Source: an uncultured Flavobacteriaceae bacterium (lineage in GTDB: Bacteria > Bacteroidota > Bacteroidia > Flavobacteriales > Flavobacteriaceae). Taken from it: DNA of 64,000 bases. Positions 25,161-34,798 of this stretch are shown here, piece after piece. The DNA is taken from contig CALKOU010000015.1 of NCBI GenBank assembly GCA_938092005.1, positions 1 through 64,000 on the forward strand, given 5' to 3'. Position numbers and translations under genes: made by a program. Position 1 is the stretch's first letter, and the number at the start of each line of letters is the position of its first letter. A model generated the notes under the pieces. The model saw only the letters and a list, made by a program, of their open reading frames with translations. It made no database searches and was not told where the DNA came from.

Positions 25161-27299
25161 ATGAAGAAGAAAATATTTATACCCCTATTGTTGTTCGCAT
25201 GTATGCTTGTAGCATGGACGCGCTTCAACACAGCTGTTGATCACTCCTTTTCAAGCGATACCTCTAAGGACAAACTCCTAATGGAACTCATAAGCTATTT
25301 TATGCAGCGCGGTCATTTTGATCCAAAGGATATTGGAAATGATTTTTCAATAGAACTACATGCTACTTTTATAGAGATGTTAGATGGGCAGAAGCGTTAT
25401 TTTTTGAAAAAGGATATTGTTCAATTTGAACGCTATAAGTATGCACTCGATGATGAGTTTAGGGCGTTGCAAACCACTTTTTTTGATTTGGCATATGAGC
25501 GATATGTGCAACGCAGAAATGAAGCAAAGCTATTTTACAGTGAGCTTCTGGCGAAACCTTTTGATTTTACCAAAGAAGAAGAAATAAACCTTGATTATGA
25601 CAATCAAGACTTTGCAATTAACGCTCGACAAAGACGAGACAAATGGCGAAAACAACTTAAACTTTCAACGTTGAATATTTTGCACACCAAGTTGGAGGAA
25701 GAAGAAAAACAAGCCGCAAAAGACACAGATTATACACCCAAGTCATTTGCTGTTTTGGAGCAGGAGTCTCGTGACATTACGCTTGAAAATATCGAAAATT
25801 ACTTTTCTCTTATGGATGATGTGCGAGAAGAAGACTGGTTTGGAAGTTACCTAAACGCTTTTGTCAGTCAATTTGATCCACATTCTGTTTATTTCGCGCC
25901 TGTTGATAAAGATCGTTTTGATGCATCTATGTCGGGAAAATATGAGGGAATTGGTGCGCGTTTAACAAAGCGTAACCAGGTCATAAAAATTGTCGATGTG
26001 ATTTCGGGCGGTCCCATTTGGCGTGCTCAATCAGTTGAAGTTGGCGATCAAATCATGATGGTGCGTCAAGAAGAAGGCGAGCCTGTTGATGTGCAATCCA
26101 TGCGTTTGGATGATGCGATTAAACTTATAAAGGGCCCCGCAGGTACTACGGTTTATTTGACATTAAAAAGAGTCGATGGTACGATTGAAGAAGTGCCTAT
26201 AATACGCGATACGGTTGAGTTGGAAGAATCGTATTTAAAATCCACACTTATTGAAAAAGCAGGGAGAAAGTATGGCTTTATTCACTTGCCAAAATTTTAT
26301 GTTGACTTTAGGGATTATAAAGAACGAAATGCTGCCAAAGATATGGAGCGCGAAATTATCCGCTTGAAGCAGCAAGGCGTACAAGGACTGGTTATTGATC
26401 TTCGGAATAATGGCGGTGGTTCTTTACAAACCGTAGTGGATATGGCTGGATTTTTTATTGATGAAGGTCCAATTGTGCAAGTAAAAACAACGGAAGAAAA
26501 AAGTAGGATTTTAAAAGATCGCGATGGTAAAACACTTTGGGATGGTCCTTTGGTAATCATGGTAAATGAGCTTTCTGCTTCTGCTTCTGAAATTTTAGCT
26601 GCCGCCATGCAAGACTATGAGCGCGCTATTGTGTTGGGAAGTAAGCAAACCTTTGGTAAGGGAACAGTTCAAAATGTTTTAGAACTCAACCGTTTTGTTT
26701 CTAAAGGAACGTATGGAGATTTGGGTGCTTTAAAATACACTACTGAAAAGTTTTATCGTATTACGGGAAAATCAACTCAGTTGGAAGGCGTTAATAGCGA
26801 TGTGGTAGCGCCAGATCGATATGCCTATGTGGATATTGGTGAGAAAGATCAAGAAAACCCATTGATTTGGGATCAAATTCCAGCGGCTCCGTTTACCAAA
26901 TGGAACGGTTACCAAAACTATAAAGAAGTTATAGCGCGTAGTTCCAAACGTATCGCAAGCGATTCGTTGTTTCAGCTTATTGACAAAAACGCTAAATGGG
27001 TACGCCAACAGCAAGATAAAAACGATTTCTCATTGAATTTTGATCATTTTTCATCTGAAATTGATAAAGATGAAGATTTTGTAAATCAATTCGACGCTTT
27101 AGATGACTACAACAACAAACTCACATTTAAATCGTTGCCTTACGAGCTAACAAAAATGAAGAAGGATACCATCCTTGCGGAAAAACGCAAGCGCTGGAAA
27201 AAAGTGCTGAACAAAGATATTTACGTTGAAGAAGCAATTTCTATTCTCGAAGATTTAGATTTAAACTTCATTTCGAAAAAACCACTAGCACTGCAGTAG
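25161..27299 (+). CDS. prc: Carboxy-terminal (tail-specific) processing protease
   Basis: 712 residues of the large Prc/Tsp type. A membrane/signal segment (KKKIFIPLLLFACMLVAW) is followed by an N-terminal helical domain, a PDZ domain (about 235-320: GKYEGIGARLTKRNQVIKI), the S41 protease core with GLVIDLRNNGGGSLQ, the catalytic serine region NELSASASEILAAAMQDYE and lysine in GKGTVQ, and the C-terminal DUF3340-like domain. It degrades periplasmic proteins from their C-termini and may trim envelope proteins. The start at 25161 opens the signal segment; an upstream ATG at 25086 would only add a hydrophilic leader. The stop lies 4 bases from the end of the converging rodA. Confidence 0.93.
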   Translation: MKKKIFIPLLLFACMLVAWTRFNTAVDHSFSSDTSKDKLLMELISYFMQRGHFDPKDIGNDFSIELHATFIEMLDGQKRYFLKKDIVQFERYKYALDDEFRALQTTFFDLAYERYVQRRNEAKLFYSELLAKPFDFTKEEEINLDYDNQDFAINARQRRDKWRKQLKLSTLNILHTKLEEEEKQAAKDTDYTPKSFAVLEQESRDITLENIENYFSLMDDVREEDWFGSYLNAFVSQFDPHSVYFAPVDKDRFDASMSGKYEGIGARLTKRNQVIKIVDVISGGPIWRAQSVEVGDQIMMVRQEEGEPVDVQSMRLDDAIKLIKGPAGTTVYLTLKRVDGTIEEVPIIRDTVELEESYLKSTLIEKAGRKYGFIHLPKFYVDFRDYKERNAAKDMEREIIRLKQQGVQGLVIDLRNNGGGSLQTVVDMAGFFIDEGPIVQVKTTEEKSRILKDRDGKTLWDGPLVIMVNELSASASEILAAAMQDYERAIVLGSKQTFGKGTVQNVLELNRFVSKGTYGDLGALKYTTEKFYRITGKSTQLEGVNSDVVAPDRYAYVDIGEKDQENPLIWDQIPAAPFTKWNGYQNYKEVIARSSKRIASDSLFQLIDKNAKWVRQQQDKNDFSLNFDHFSSEIDKDEDFVNQFDALDDYNNKLTFKSLPYELTKMKKDTILAEKRKRWKKVLNKDIYVEEAISILEDLDLNFISKKPLALQ

Positions 27300-27303
27300 T
27301 TTA

Positions 27304-28545
27304 TTATTGAATTCTTTGGTAATACATGCGTAAGTAAATCCCTAAAAAAATACTGAAGGCCAAAAGGCTTGATCCTCCATAGCTCATAAGAGGTAGGGGG
27401 ATGCCAATGGTAGGTACTAATCCTAAGACCATTCCTAAGTTTATGGCAACGTGTATGAACAGCATACAAGCAAAGCCAAGGCAAAAAACCCTGCTAAAAG
27501 TATTTTTTTGTTTATACGCAGTTTTGACAATACGCAGCATAAGTATCGTGAACAGCCCCAAGACAACAACGGTCCCAAAAAATCCCCACTCCTCTCCAAC
27601 GGTTGTGAAAATATAATCTGTTTGTTGTTCGGGGACAAACCCTCCTTTTGTTTGTGTTCCTTGCAAATACCCTTTTCCAAACCCACCTCCTGATCCTATG
27701 GCTATTTGAGACTGATTAATGTTGTAGCCAACACCTCTCATATCAACTTCTTTCCCCAATAATATATTGAATCTGTCTCTGTGGCGTTGCTCAAATACAT
27801 TTTCAAAAATATAAGATACCGAAAGCGTAAAAGCAGCACATACAATTCCAATAAGGATAACAGGTCTTAACAGTTTCTTAGCTATTCGTTTTTTCTGCAA
27901 AACAACAATAAGGGTTGCTAAAACACTAATAATGATGAGTGTGCCGAATGAACCAATTAACAGCGTAAGTATAAATAGCCCTAATAAGCAGAGGATAGCA
28001 TAAAAGAAAAAAACAGGTAATCCCTCGGCGTGGAGTACCAAGAAAAATCCAAGAAGGATTATAGCAGTACCAGGGTCGGGCTGGAGAATGGTAAGTAAGG
28101 CTGGAATTGCCATAATAACAAAAGCCCCCATATAATCCCTAGGCTTGCTTATTTGCGTGTTAAATCCTCCCAAGTGTTTGGCTAATGCAAGTGCAACGCC
28201 AACTTTAGCAAATTCTGAAGGCTGCAAACTAAATCCGCCAATAGTATACCAAGATCGCGCTCCAGAAACTTCGGTACCAAACACCCACAGTCCTAATAAA
28301 CTCATAATAGACACCAAAAAGAGAATGCTTGCATAGCGTTCAAAAAATTTGACATCAATAAATTGGAACAGGAAAATCAGGATTAAGCCAATGCCAAGCG
28401 AGATGAGTTGCTTTTGCATAAAACTAGTAGCAATAGCCGTATTTTCTGCATCATAAACCGCCGAGTAGATATTTGCTAAACCAATACCCACCAAAATGAG
28501 GTAAAGAAACAAACTGACCCAATCAAAACGTAAGTACTTATTCAT
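27304..28545 (-). CDS. rodA: Rod-shape peptidoglycan polymerase RodA (SEDS family)
   Basis: 413 residues with about ten transmembrane segments and SEDS motifs: GARSWYTIGGFSLQPSEFAKVG, QPDPGTAIILL, and near the end LPLMSYGGSSLLA. RodA polymerises glycan strands together with PBP2 in the elongation complex. It is the last gene of the purH-mreBCD-mrdA-rodA run and overlaps mrdA by 8 bases from the ATG at 28545 (an alternative ATG lies at 28554). The length and motifs separate it from FtsW mainly through this context. Confidence 0.94.
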   Translation of the reverse strand: MNKYLRFDWVSLFLYLILVGIGLANIYSAVYDAENTAIATSFMQKQLISLGIGLILIFLFQFIDVKFFERYASILFLVSIMSLLGLWVFGTEVSGARSWYTIGGFSLQPSEFAKVGVALALAKHLGGFNTQISKPRDYMGAFVIMAIPALLTILQPDPGTAIILLGFFLVLHAEGLPVFFFYAILCLLGLFILTLLIGSFGTLIIISVLATLIVVLQKKRIAKKLLRPVILIGIVCAAFTLSVSYIFENVFEQRHRDRFNILLGKEVDMRGVGYNINQSQIAIGSGGGFGKGYLQGTQTKGGFVPEQQTDYIFTTVGEEWGFFGTVVVLGLFTILMLRIVKTAYKQKNTFSRVFCLGFACMLFIHVAINLGMVLGLVPTIGIPLPLMSYGGSSLLAFSIFLGIYLRMYYQRIQ

Positions 28546-30400
28546 TAATTTCAAAAGGTTTGTTGCTTGTTACTTTGGCATACTCCGCTTCAAGGCTTCC
28601 ATTCAACATTCGCTGTTCAAGCCATTTTCGTTTAACAGTGCCCTTGAGGTATTTTTCAATCACCAGACTTGCAATGGGTGCTGCCCAACGCCCTCCCCAA
28701 TAGCCATTTTCAACAATAACAGCGAGCGCAATTTTAGGATTGTCTTTTGGTGCAAAGGCAATAAATACAGAGTGATCGGTTAATTGGGTTCTAACCCCAT
28801 CGATTTTTGTGAAATTTTCGATGGTTCCTGTTTTTCCACACACTTCAATTCCAGGTATGGCTGCCACACGTGCTGTACCTCTTCTAACAACATCAGCCAT
28901 CCCTTCAACAACATGTGTGAAGTGTTCTTTTGAAATGGTGGTTGTGCGTTTGGTTTTGTATTTGGGATCAATAAAATCGCCTTGCACACCTCTTACAAAG
29001 TGAGGGGTAAAGAAATACCCTCGATTGGCAATAGTAGTGGCTACATTCGCTAGCTGAATGGGGGTCATCAGAATTTCTCCTTGTCCAATGGCATTGGAGA
29101 CAATGGTTGCCCCGCGCCAACGCTGATTTGGATACCACAAGTTATAAAAATTAGCGTTTGGAACATAGCCGGGTTGCCCCACGGGATGATCATAGCCCAG
29201 GTAATTTCCTAGTCCAAAGCTTCTCAAGTGGTTGTGCCAGTTATTAATATTTTCTTCAACAGCATTGTCTTTGTCAATAATGCGTCTGTAAACATTAGAA
29301 AAATAAGTGTTACAAGACCTATAGATGCCTTTGTTTAGTGTGTTTTTTGAACCTGGACTACACTTACATGCCATAAATTGATTTCGCGCGTAATAATGCC
29401 CACCGTAACATTTAAAACTCATTTTGGGATCAACAACACCTTCTTCTAAAGCGACTAACGCATTCAATACTTTAAAGGGTGATCCTGGGGCATATTGCCC
29501 TTGCAATGACCGATCAAATAGGTAGCGGTTAAGCGTGTCTTTTTTTAACGCTTCAAAGAGCGTTGAACGTTCGCGCCCAACAAGAGCGTTGGGGTCATAG
29601 GTTGGTGTGCTGACACTCATTAAAATCTCTCCAGTGTTGGGTTCAATGGCTAAAACCCCCCCACGCTTATTTGCTAAAAGAGCTGTGCCATATTCTTGCA
29701 ATGCTATATCAATAGATAGTGTAAGATCCTGAGCGGCAGTGGGTAGGGTGTCTAACATGCCGTTTTTGTACGGACCAATAATTCGATTAAACTTATCACG
29801 TTGCAAGTAAGAAACCCCTTTTTTTCCACGTAGTATTTTTTCATAGGTTTTTTCAACACCTTGCCGACCGATTAGTTCTCCCTTAACATAATAGGGATTG
29901 GTTTGAATATCGTAGTTATTTACTTCGCTTATATACCCCAAGATGTTAGAAGCAACATTGGTATGGTATTGCCGAACGGATTTTCGCTGAATGTACATGC
30001 CCGGAAACTTCCACATTTTTTCCTGCAGTACGGCATAGTCTTGTTTGGAAATTTGATTCAACAGCACGGAAGGAGCTCGGAGGGAATAACGTTTTGCTTT
30101 ATATAACCTATCTTCCAATTCAACTTTGGTTAAACGCAACATCTCACATAAGTCAAGTGTGTCAAAAACCTTAAGGTTTTTAGGAATCACCATTAAGTCA
30201 TACATGGGTTGATTGGAAATCAAAAGCGTTCCATTTCTGTCAAAAACATAGCCCCTTTCTGGATATACATATTGTTTTAGAACCGAATTTTTTAATGAAA
30301 GATTGCCGTACTCATCTGACAGGATTTGTAAGTTGAACAGCCTCAAAAAAAGAACAAGACTCAATAAACCAATAGCAATGGTAAAAAAGCGAGTTCTCAT
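28538..30400 (-). CDS. mrdA: Penicillin-binding protein 2 (peptidoglycan transpeptidase)
   Basis: 620 residues: one N-terminal transmembrane anchor (about 7-24), the PBP dimerisation domain beginning YPERGYVFDRNGTLLISN, and the transpeptidase domain with the three catalytic motifs SxxK (YAPGSPFKVLNAL), SxN (YRSCNTYFSN) and KTG (EVCGKTGTIENF). The insertion with HYYARNQFMACKCSP between the first two motifs is typical of Bacteroidota PBP2. It crosslinks side-wall peptidoglycan with RodA and MreBCD. It overlaps mreD by 4 bases and rodA by 8. Confidence 0.95.
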   Translation of the reverse strand: MRTRFFTIAIGLLSLVLFLRLFNLQILSDEYGNLSLKNSVLKQYVYPERGYVFDRNGTLLISNQPMYDLMVIPKNLKVFDTLDLCEMLRLTKVELEDRLYKAKRYSLRAPSVLLNQISKQDYAVLQEKMWKFPGMYIQRKSVRQYHTNVASNILGYISEVNNYDIQTNPYYVKGELIGRQGVEKTYEKILRGKKGVSYLQRDKFNRIIGPYKNGMLDTLPTAAQDLTLSIDIALQEYGTALLANKRGGVLAIEPNTGEILMSVSTPTYDPNALVGRERSTLFEALKKDTLNRYLFDRSLQGQYAPGSPFKVLNALVALEEGVVDPKMSFKCYGGHYYARNQFMACKCSPGSKNTLNKGIYRSCNTYFSNVYRRIIDKDNAVEENINNWHNHLRSFGLGNYLGYDHPVGQPGYVPNANFYNLWYPNQRWRGATIVSNAIGQGEILMTPIQLANVATTIANRGYFFTPHFVRGVQGDFIDPKYKTKRTTTISKEHFTHVVEGMADVVRRGTARVAAIPGIEVCGKTGTIENFTKIDGVRTQLTDHSVFIAFAPKDNPKIALAVIVENGYWGGRWAAPIASLVIEKYLKGTVKRKWLEQRMLNGSLEAEYAKVTSNKPFEINE

Positions 30401-30900
30401 GACTTTCTTTTTTGCGTTAATACAAGTATTAAGTAACAGGCTAATATGGATAAAATGCTATTGGCTAACCACGCGCTTAAAAAATACCCTATCCTAGTCC
30501 ATGTTCCAACCAAAACGGTAAAGAGAAAAAAGTGATGAACTAAAACAATCAACATGGTGTAGAGGCAAAGGCTTCCAAACGATTCTTGCTCAATTTTAAG
30601 GTCTCTTAAGGAAATGGTATCTCTGTATGCAGCACGCATAAGTAAGGGGCGGCTAAAACAAACAATCAAACTTGAAATGGTGTGCACACCTCCCGACAGG
30701 AAAAGTAAATCAATGCATACTCCAATAAAAAAACCAACTAAAAGAACTACCCATGATTCCCATTGGTGTGGTAACATTACAAATAGCAGTACATAGATAA
30801 ACGGTGAATAGGGAATCCCCAGCATTACAGGATCGAGCATAAAAACTTGGGTAAAAACAAGTCCCAAGAACCAAAACAGTAGTATTGGAAGCCTATTCAT
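30397..30900 (-). CDS. mreD: Rod shape-determining protein MreD
   Basis: 167 residues, strongly hydrophobic with about five transmembrane segments, and little strict sequence signature, as is usual for MreD. The assignment rests on size, membrane topology and position between mreC (8-base overlap) and mrdA (4-base overlap). It would link MreC and the RodA-PBP2 pair in the inner membrane. Confidence 0.88.
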   Translation of the reverse strand: MNRLPILLFWFLGLVFTQVFMLDPVMLGIPYSPFIYVLLFVMLPHQWESWVVLLVGFFIGVCIDLLFLSGGVHTISSLIVCFSRPLLMRAAYRDTISLRDLKIEQESFGSLCLYTMLIVLVHHFFLFTVLVGTWTRIGYFLSAWLANSILSILACYLILVLTQKRKS

Positions 30901-31693
30901 TGTCTTGTATCATTTCTTTAATGGTTTCAGCATTGGGCATTACAACTGCATATACATAGTCCAAGTTGGTTATGTCTTGAAAGAGCGAAACAGATAGCGT
31001 GTAATAATTGTCATTCTTTGCAACAGTAACCTCTCGGACAACGCCAAGTTCAATGTTTTTAGGGAAAATAGCCGACATTCCGCCACTTACAATTGTGTCG
31101 CCAACGGCTACATCGGCTGCTACGGGAACGTCTGATAACATCATGTTATCGGGGGAGTCACCGTTCCAAAATAAACTTCCAAAATGATTGCTTTTTTTGA
31201 GCTTCGCATTTACGCGTAGCGACATGTTAAGTAAGGATATGACACTACTAGTTTCCTTATTTGTGTTATGAACGACACCCACAATACCCCTCGAAGTTAT
31301 GACACCCATTTCTGGTGTAATACCTTGGTTTTCGCCAGCATTCAACGTAATGTGGTTGTAGTTAAGTTGAATGCTATTTCGGATTACCTGAGCAGGAATA
31401 ACCTCAAAAGGGATACTGTCTAATAAAAGTGTTTTGCTCTGCTGATTTATAAGCTTCTCCAGCAAGTATTGATTGTCTTCAAGTAGTTGCTGATTGTGTG
31501 TTTTACGCTTGAAATGCGAAAAGAATTGATGGCGAATTTCAAAAAAAGGAGCAAATACAACGTTGTTAAGTGCTAAAAAGTTGTTGCGTTGATAATTTTG
31601 ATTTCGTGCAACAAAGCGAAGGGATAGTGCTAGTAATAAAATGAACAGCAGTAGCGTTCTGTTTCGCAATATGCTGTTCAGTAATTTTTGCAT
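30893..31693 (-). CDS. mreC: Rod shape-determining protein MreC
   Basis: 266 residues: a short cytoplasmic start, one transmembrane helix (about 12-27), a coiled-coil region (about 55-90) and the MreC beta-domain with LNAGENQGITPEMGVITSRG, a very characteristic segment, plus GDTIVSGGMSAIFPKNIELG. It is the periplasmic scaffold that activates PBP2-RodA. It starts 8 bases after mreB and overlaps mreD by 8. Confidence 0.95.
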   Translation of the reverse strand: MQKLLNSILRNRTLLLFILLLALSLRFVARNQNYQRNNFLALNNVVFAPFFEIRHQFFSHFKRKTHNQQLLEDNQYLLEKLINQQSKTLLLDSIPFEVIPAQVIRNSIQLNYNHITLNAGENQGITPEMGVITSRGIVGVVHNTNKETSSVISLLNMSLRVNAKLKKSNHFGSLFWNGDSPDNMMLSDVPVAADVAVGDTIVSGGMSAIFPKNIELGVVREVTVAKNDNYYTLSVSLFQDITNLDYVYAVVMPNAETIKEMIQDNE

Positions 31694-31701
31694 GCGCTAC
31701 A

Positions 31702-32730
31702 CTACTTTATCAAAACAGACTTATATCGTTCAATGTTTTTAAGAACAGTGCCCGTTCCTCGAACTACCGCTCGAAGCGGATCCTCAGCAATGAAAATCGG
31801 AAGTTCTGTTTTTTGTGAAAGTCTTTTGTCTAAGCCTCTTAACATAGAGCCTCCACCAGCAAGATAAACACCTGTGTTGTAAATATCCGCAGCAAGTTCT
31901 GGTGGTGTTTGTGCAAGTGTTTCCATAACCGAATCTTCAATTCTGATAATGGACTTGTCAAGTGCTTTATGAATTTCGCGATACGAGATAAGAATTTCCT
32001 TGGGTTTACCTGTCAACAAATCGCGTCCTTGTACCGACATGTCTTCTGGCGGATTTTCCAATTCTTCTGTAGCAGAACCTATGCTTATTTTGACACGTTC
32101 AGCTGTTCGTTCCCCAATATAAAGATTGTGTTGGGTACGCATGTAGTAAATGATATCGTTGGTAAATACATCACCTGCAATTTTAACCGATTTATCACAT
32201 ACAATTCCCGATAGAGCAATAACAGCAATTTCGGTAGTACCACCGCCAATATCTACAATCATATTCCCCTTTGGTTGCATGATGTCAATACCAATACCAA
32301 TGGCCGCTGCCATAGGTTCATGGATAAGGTAAACTTCTTTTCCATTCACACGTTCTGCAGATTCACGAACCGCTCGCATTTCAACCTCAGTAATACCAGA
32401 AGGGATGCAAATCACCATTCGAAGTGATGGCGTGAAAAAACGCTTTTTTAGCGAAGGGATGTTCTTGATAAACAAACTTATCATTTGTTCAGAAGCATTA
32501 AAATCGGCAATAACACCATCCTTTAGCGGTCGGATTGTTTTGATGTTTTCGTGGGTTTTCCCTTGCATTTGGTTGGCTTCCTGCCCCACCGCAATAATTT
32601 TGTTGCTAACCCTGTCCATAGCTACTATGGAAGGACTGTCTACTACCACTTTATCGTTGTGGATAATAAGCGTGTTAGCAGTACCTAAGTCAATTGCTAT
32701 TTCTTCCGTTAAAAAATCAAAAAATCCCAT
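31702..32730 (-). CDS. mreB: Rod shape-determining protein MreB (actin-like)
   Basis: 342 residues of the bacterial actin MreB with ATPase phosphate loops EEIAIDLGTANTLI and GNMIVDIGGGTTEIAVI, and adenosine loop GVYLAGGGSMLRGLD. It forms membrane-bound filaments that direct the elongation complex. It starts the shape operon after purH, from which only 30 bases separate it, so it is probably read through from the purH promoter as well. Confidence 0.97.
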   Translation of the reverse strand: MGFFDFLTEEIAIDLGTANTLIIHNDKVVVDSPSIVAMDRVSNKIIAVGQEANQMQGKTHENIKTIRPLKDGVIADFNASEQMISLFIKNIPSLKKRFFTPSLRMVICIPSGITEVEMRAVRESAERVNGKEVYLIHEPMAAAIGIGIDIMQPKGNMIVDIGGGTTEIAVIALSGIVCDKSVKIAGDVFTNDIIYYMRTQHNLYIGERTAERVKISIGSATEELENPPEDMSVQGRDLLTGKPKEILISYREIHKALDKSIIRIEDSVMETLAQTPPELAADIYNTGVYLAGGGSMLRGLDKRLSQKTELPIFIAEDPLRAVVRGTGTVLKNIERYKSVLIK

Positions 32731-32760
32731 GAATCCGGTATTGGTAGGTAATATTACGAA

Positions 32761-34287
32761 TTAATGTTTAAAATGCCTTACGCCTGTCATCACCATTGTC
32801 AAATTATTTGCATTGCAATAATCAACACTTAGTTGATCTTTGATAGAACCACCAGGCTGAATTACGGCTTCAACACCTGCGTTGTGTGCAATTTCAACAC
32901 AATCTGGAAAAGGAAAAAAGGCATCACTTGCCATAACAGCACCTTTGAGGTCAAACCCAAAATGATTTGCTTTTTCAATAGCCTGCTTCAGTGCATCAAC
33001 CCTTGATGTTTGTCCGGTTCCAGCTGCAAATAACTGCCCGTTTTTGGCTAACACGATTGTGTTTGATTTGGTGTGTTTGGCAATTTTTGATGCAAATAAC
33101 AAATCTGTTATTTCTTGCTCAGTTGCTTTGCGGTTGGTCACACCTTTAAGCATGGATGCATCATCCGTTACGGCATCACGTCCTTGCGTTAGGTGTCCGT
33201 TTAGGCATGAGCGTACCAACACACTTGGTTGTGGGTAGCTTTTTAAATCCAATAGGATGCGATTCTTCTTTTGCTTTAATTCGTCCAGAGCACTTCGTTC
33301 AAATGATGGTGCAATGACAACCTCACAGAAAAGCGTATTGATTTTTTCAGCTGTGGCTAGATCAATAGTGGTGTTGGCAATAAGGACACCTCCAAAAGCT
33401 GAAACGGGGTCTCCCGCAAGGGCATCAACGTAGGCTTCTGAAATGGTATTGCGTGTAGCCAAACCACAAGCATTGTTGTGTTTTAAAATAGCAAATGTTG
33501 GCGCATCGTTTTTAAACTCTGCCATCAACTGAACCGCTGCGTCTACATCTAAAAGATTATTATACGAAAGTTCTTTTCCGTGATGCTTGTGAAACACTTC
33601 ATCAAAATCACCAAAAAAGTTTCCTTTTTGATGCGGATTTTCTCCGTATCTAAGTGCTTTCACGTTGTTTTGACTAAGCTTTAGCGTATTGTGGTCTTCG
33701 TCAAAAAAGGAAAAAATCTGCGTGTCGTAATGTGACGACACTTGAAAGGCGTTTGCTGCAAATCTTTTGCGATCTGATAAATCCGTTTTGCCTTCTTTTT
33801 CTTCTAGTAAAGTTAAGAATGAATCGTAATCATCAACTGATGATACACACAAAACATCTTTATAGTTTTTAGCAGCAGCACGAATTAGTGATATGCCACC
33901 AATATCTATTTTTTCAATAATATCAGCCTCAGAAGCACGTGATTTTACCGTTTCTTCAAAGGGATATAAATCCACAAGAACAATGTCTAAGTGTGGGATG
34001 TCGTATTCTTCTATTTCTTTTTGATCGTTTGCGTTTGATCTACGATTTAAGATTCCGCCAAAAACCTTTGGATGCAACGTTTTTACACGACCGCCCAAGA
34101 TTGAGGGGTAAGAAGTTAGGTCTTCAATATGTTGTACGGGAATTTTTAATCCTTTAATAAAAGCTGCTGTTCCACCTGTTGAGTACAAGGTGATGCCCAA
34201 CTCATGCATTTTAGTTACAATGGGGGCAAGCCCTCCTTTATTAAATACAGAAATGAGGGCGGACGTTGCTTGAATGGCTTTTTGCAT
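32761..34287 (-). CDS. purH: Bifunctional AICAR transformylase / IMP cyclohydrolase
   Basis: 508 residues performing the last two steps of purine synthesis. The N-terminal IMP cyclohydrolase domain shows ALISVFNKGGL, STGGTAAFI and GGRVKTLHPKVFGGIL; the C-terminal transformylase domain has RYGENPHQKGNFFG and KHNNACGLA (with the catalytic Lys-His), and ends SDAFFPFPDCVEIAHNAGVEAVIQPGGS-like. The start at 34287 is chosen because the family begins with QKAIQATSALIS; an in-frame ATG at 34308 overlaps the promoter. The mre genes follow after 30 bases, an order I recall from other flavobacteria. Confidence 0.96.
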   Translation of the reverse strand: MQKAIQATSALISVFNKGGLAPIVTKMHELGITLYSTGGTAAFIKGLKIPVQHIEDLTSYPSILGGRVKTLHPKVFGGILNRRSNANDQKEIEEYDIPHLDIVLVDLYPFEETVKSRASEADIIEKIDIGGISLIRAAAKNYKDVLCVSSVDDYDSFLTLLEEKEGKTDLSDRKRFAANAFQVSSHYDTQIFSFFDEDHNTLKLSQNNVKALRYGENPHQKGNFFGDFDEVFHKHHGKELSYNNLLDVDAAVQLMAEFKNDAPTFAILKHNNACGLATRNTISEAYVDALAGDPVSAFGGVLIANTTIDLATAEKINTLFCEVVIAPSFERSALDELKQKKNRILLDLKSYPQPSVLVRSCLNGHLTQGRDAVTDDASMLKGVTNRKATEQEITDLLFASKIAKHTKSNTIVLAKNGQLFAAGTGQTSRVDALKQAIEKANHFGFDLKGAVMASDAFFPFPDCVEIAHNAGVEAVIQPGGSIKDQLSVDYCNANNLTMVMTGVRHFKH

Positions 34288-34305
34288 GAAATAAAATTGA
34301 AAAAA

Positions 34306-34313
34306 CAAAAGTA
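34306..34313 (-). promoter_or_regulatory. -7 promoter element (TACTTTTG) of purH
   Basis: Exact TAnnTTTG match on the minus strand, 18 bases before the purH ATG. No well-spaced -33 was found. Probably also drives part of mreB expression. Confidence 0.5.
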
Positions 34314-34327
34314 GGAATTTTATCCCA

Positions 34328-34798
34328 CTAAAAATTGCTTTTTGAACGCAATAAATAAGAAGCTACTAGGCTATTTACATGTTCCAAAAACGCTTCATCA
34401 GCTATGCTAAATGCAGCAGCCGTGTTAGAATCTATATCAATTTGACCCACGTTTTCTCCGTGTATAAAAAGCGGCACTACAATTTCAGACTTTACATCAA
34501 TATTACATGCAATATAATTGTCTTGTGCTGCAACGTCATCTACCACAAAATTTTTATTGCTTAGGGCTACTTGACCACATATTCCTTTTCCAAAAGGGAT
34601 TACCGTATGATCGGTGGTTTTACCAGCAAATGCCTTGAGGTGTAGCTCTTTTTTGTTGTCGGCATGGAAATAATATCCAACCCAGTCGTAGTTGGGTAAT
34701 TCTCGTTGTATTTCATTACAAACCCAAGGCAACGCCTCTTCTACAACAGGAGTTTGATTTAAATAATCTGATATGCTTTTAAGTAGGAGTTTGTACAT
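34328..34798 (-). CDS. GAF-domain protein related to free methionine-(R)-sulfoxide reductase
   Basis: 156 residues, a single GAF domain. YDWVGYYF, IPFGKGICGQVA (Cys74), DNYIACNIDVKSEIVVPL (Cys98) and GQIDIDSNTAAAF match the layout of E. coli fRMsr (MsrC/YebR). E. coli has three redox cysteines; the one equivalent to Cys84 falls in AGKTTDHTVIP here and is absent, leaving the catalytic-type Cys98 and Cys74. It may still reduce free methionine-R-sulfoxide with a changed disulfide relay, or may only bind a ligand. The ATG follows the U-tract of the groEL terminator directly, so its expression may depend on read-through or a promoter inside groEL. Confidence 0.75.
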   Translation of the reverse strand: MYKLLLKSISDYLNQTPVVEEALPWVCNEIQRELPNYDWVGYYFHADNKKELHLKAFAGKTTDHTVIPFGKGICGQVALSNKNFVVDDVAAQDNYIACNIDVKSEIVVPLFIHGENVGQIDIDSNTAAAFSIADEAFLEHVNSLVASYLLRSKSNF

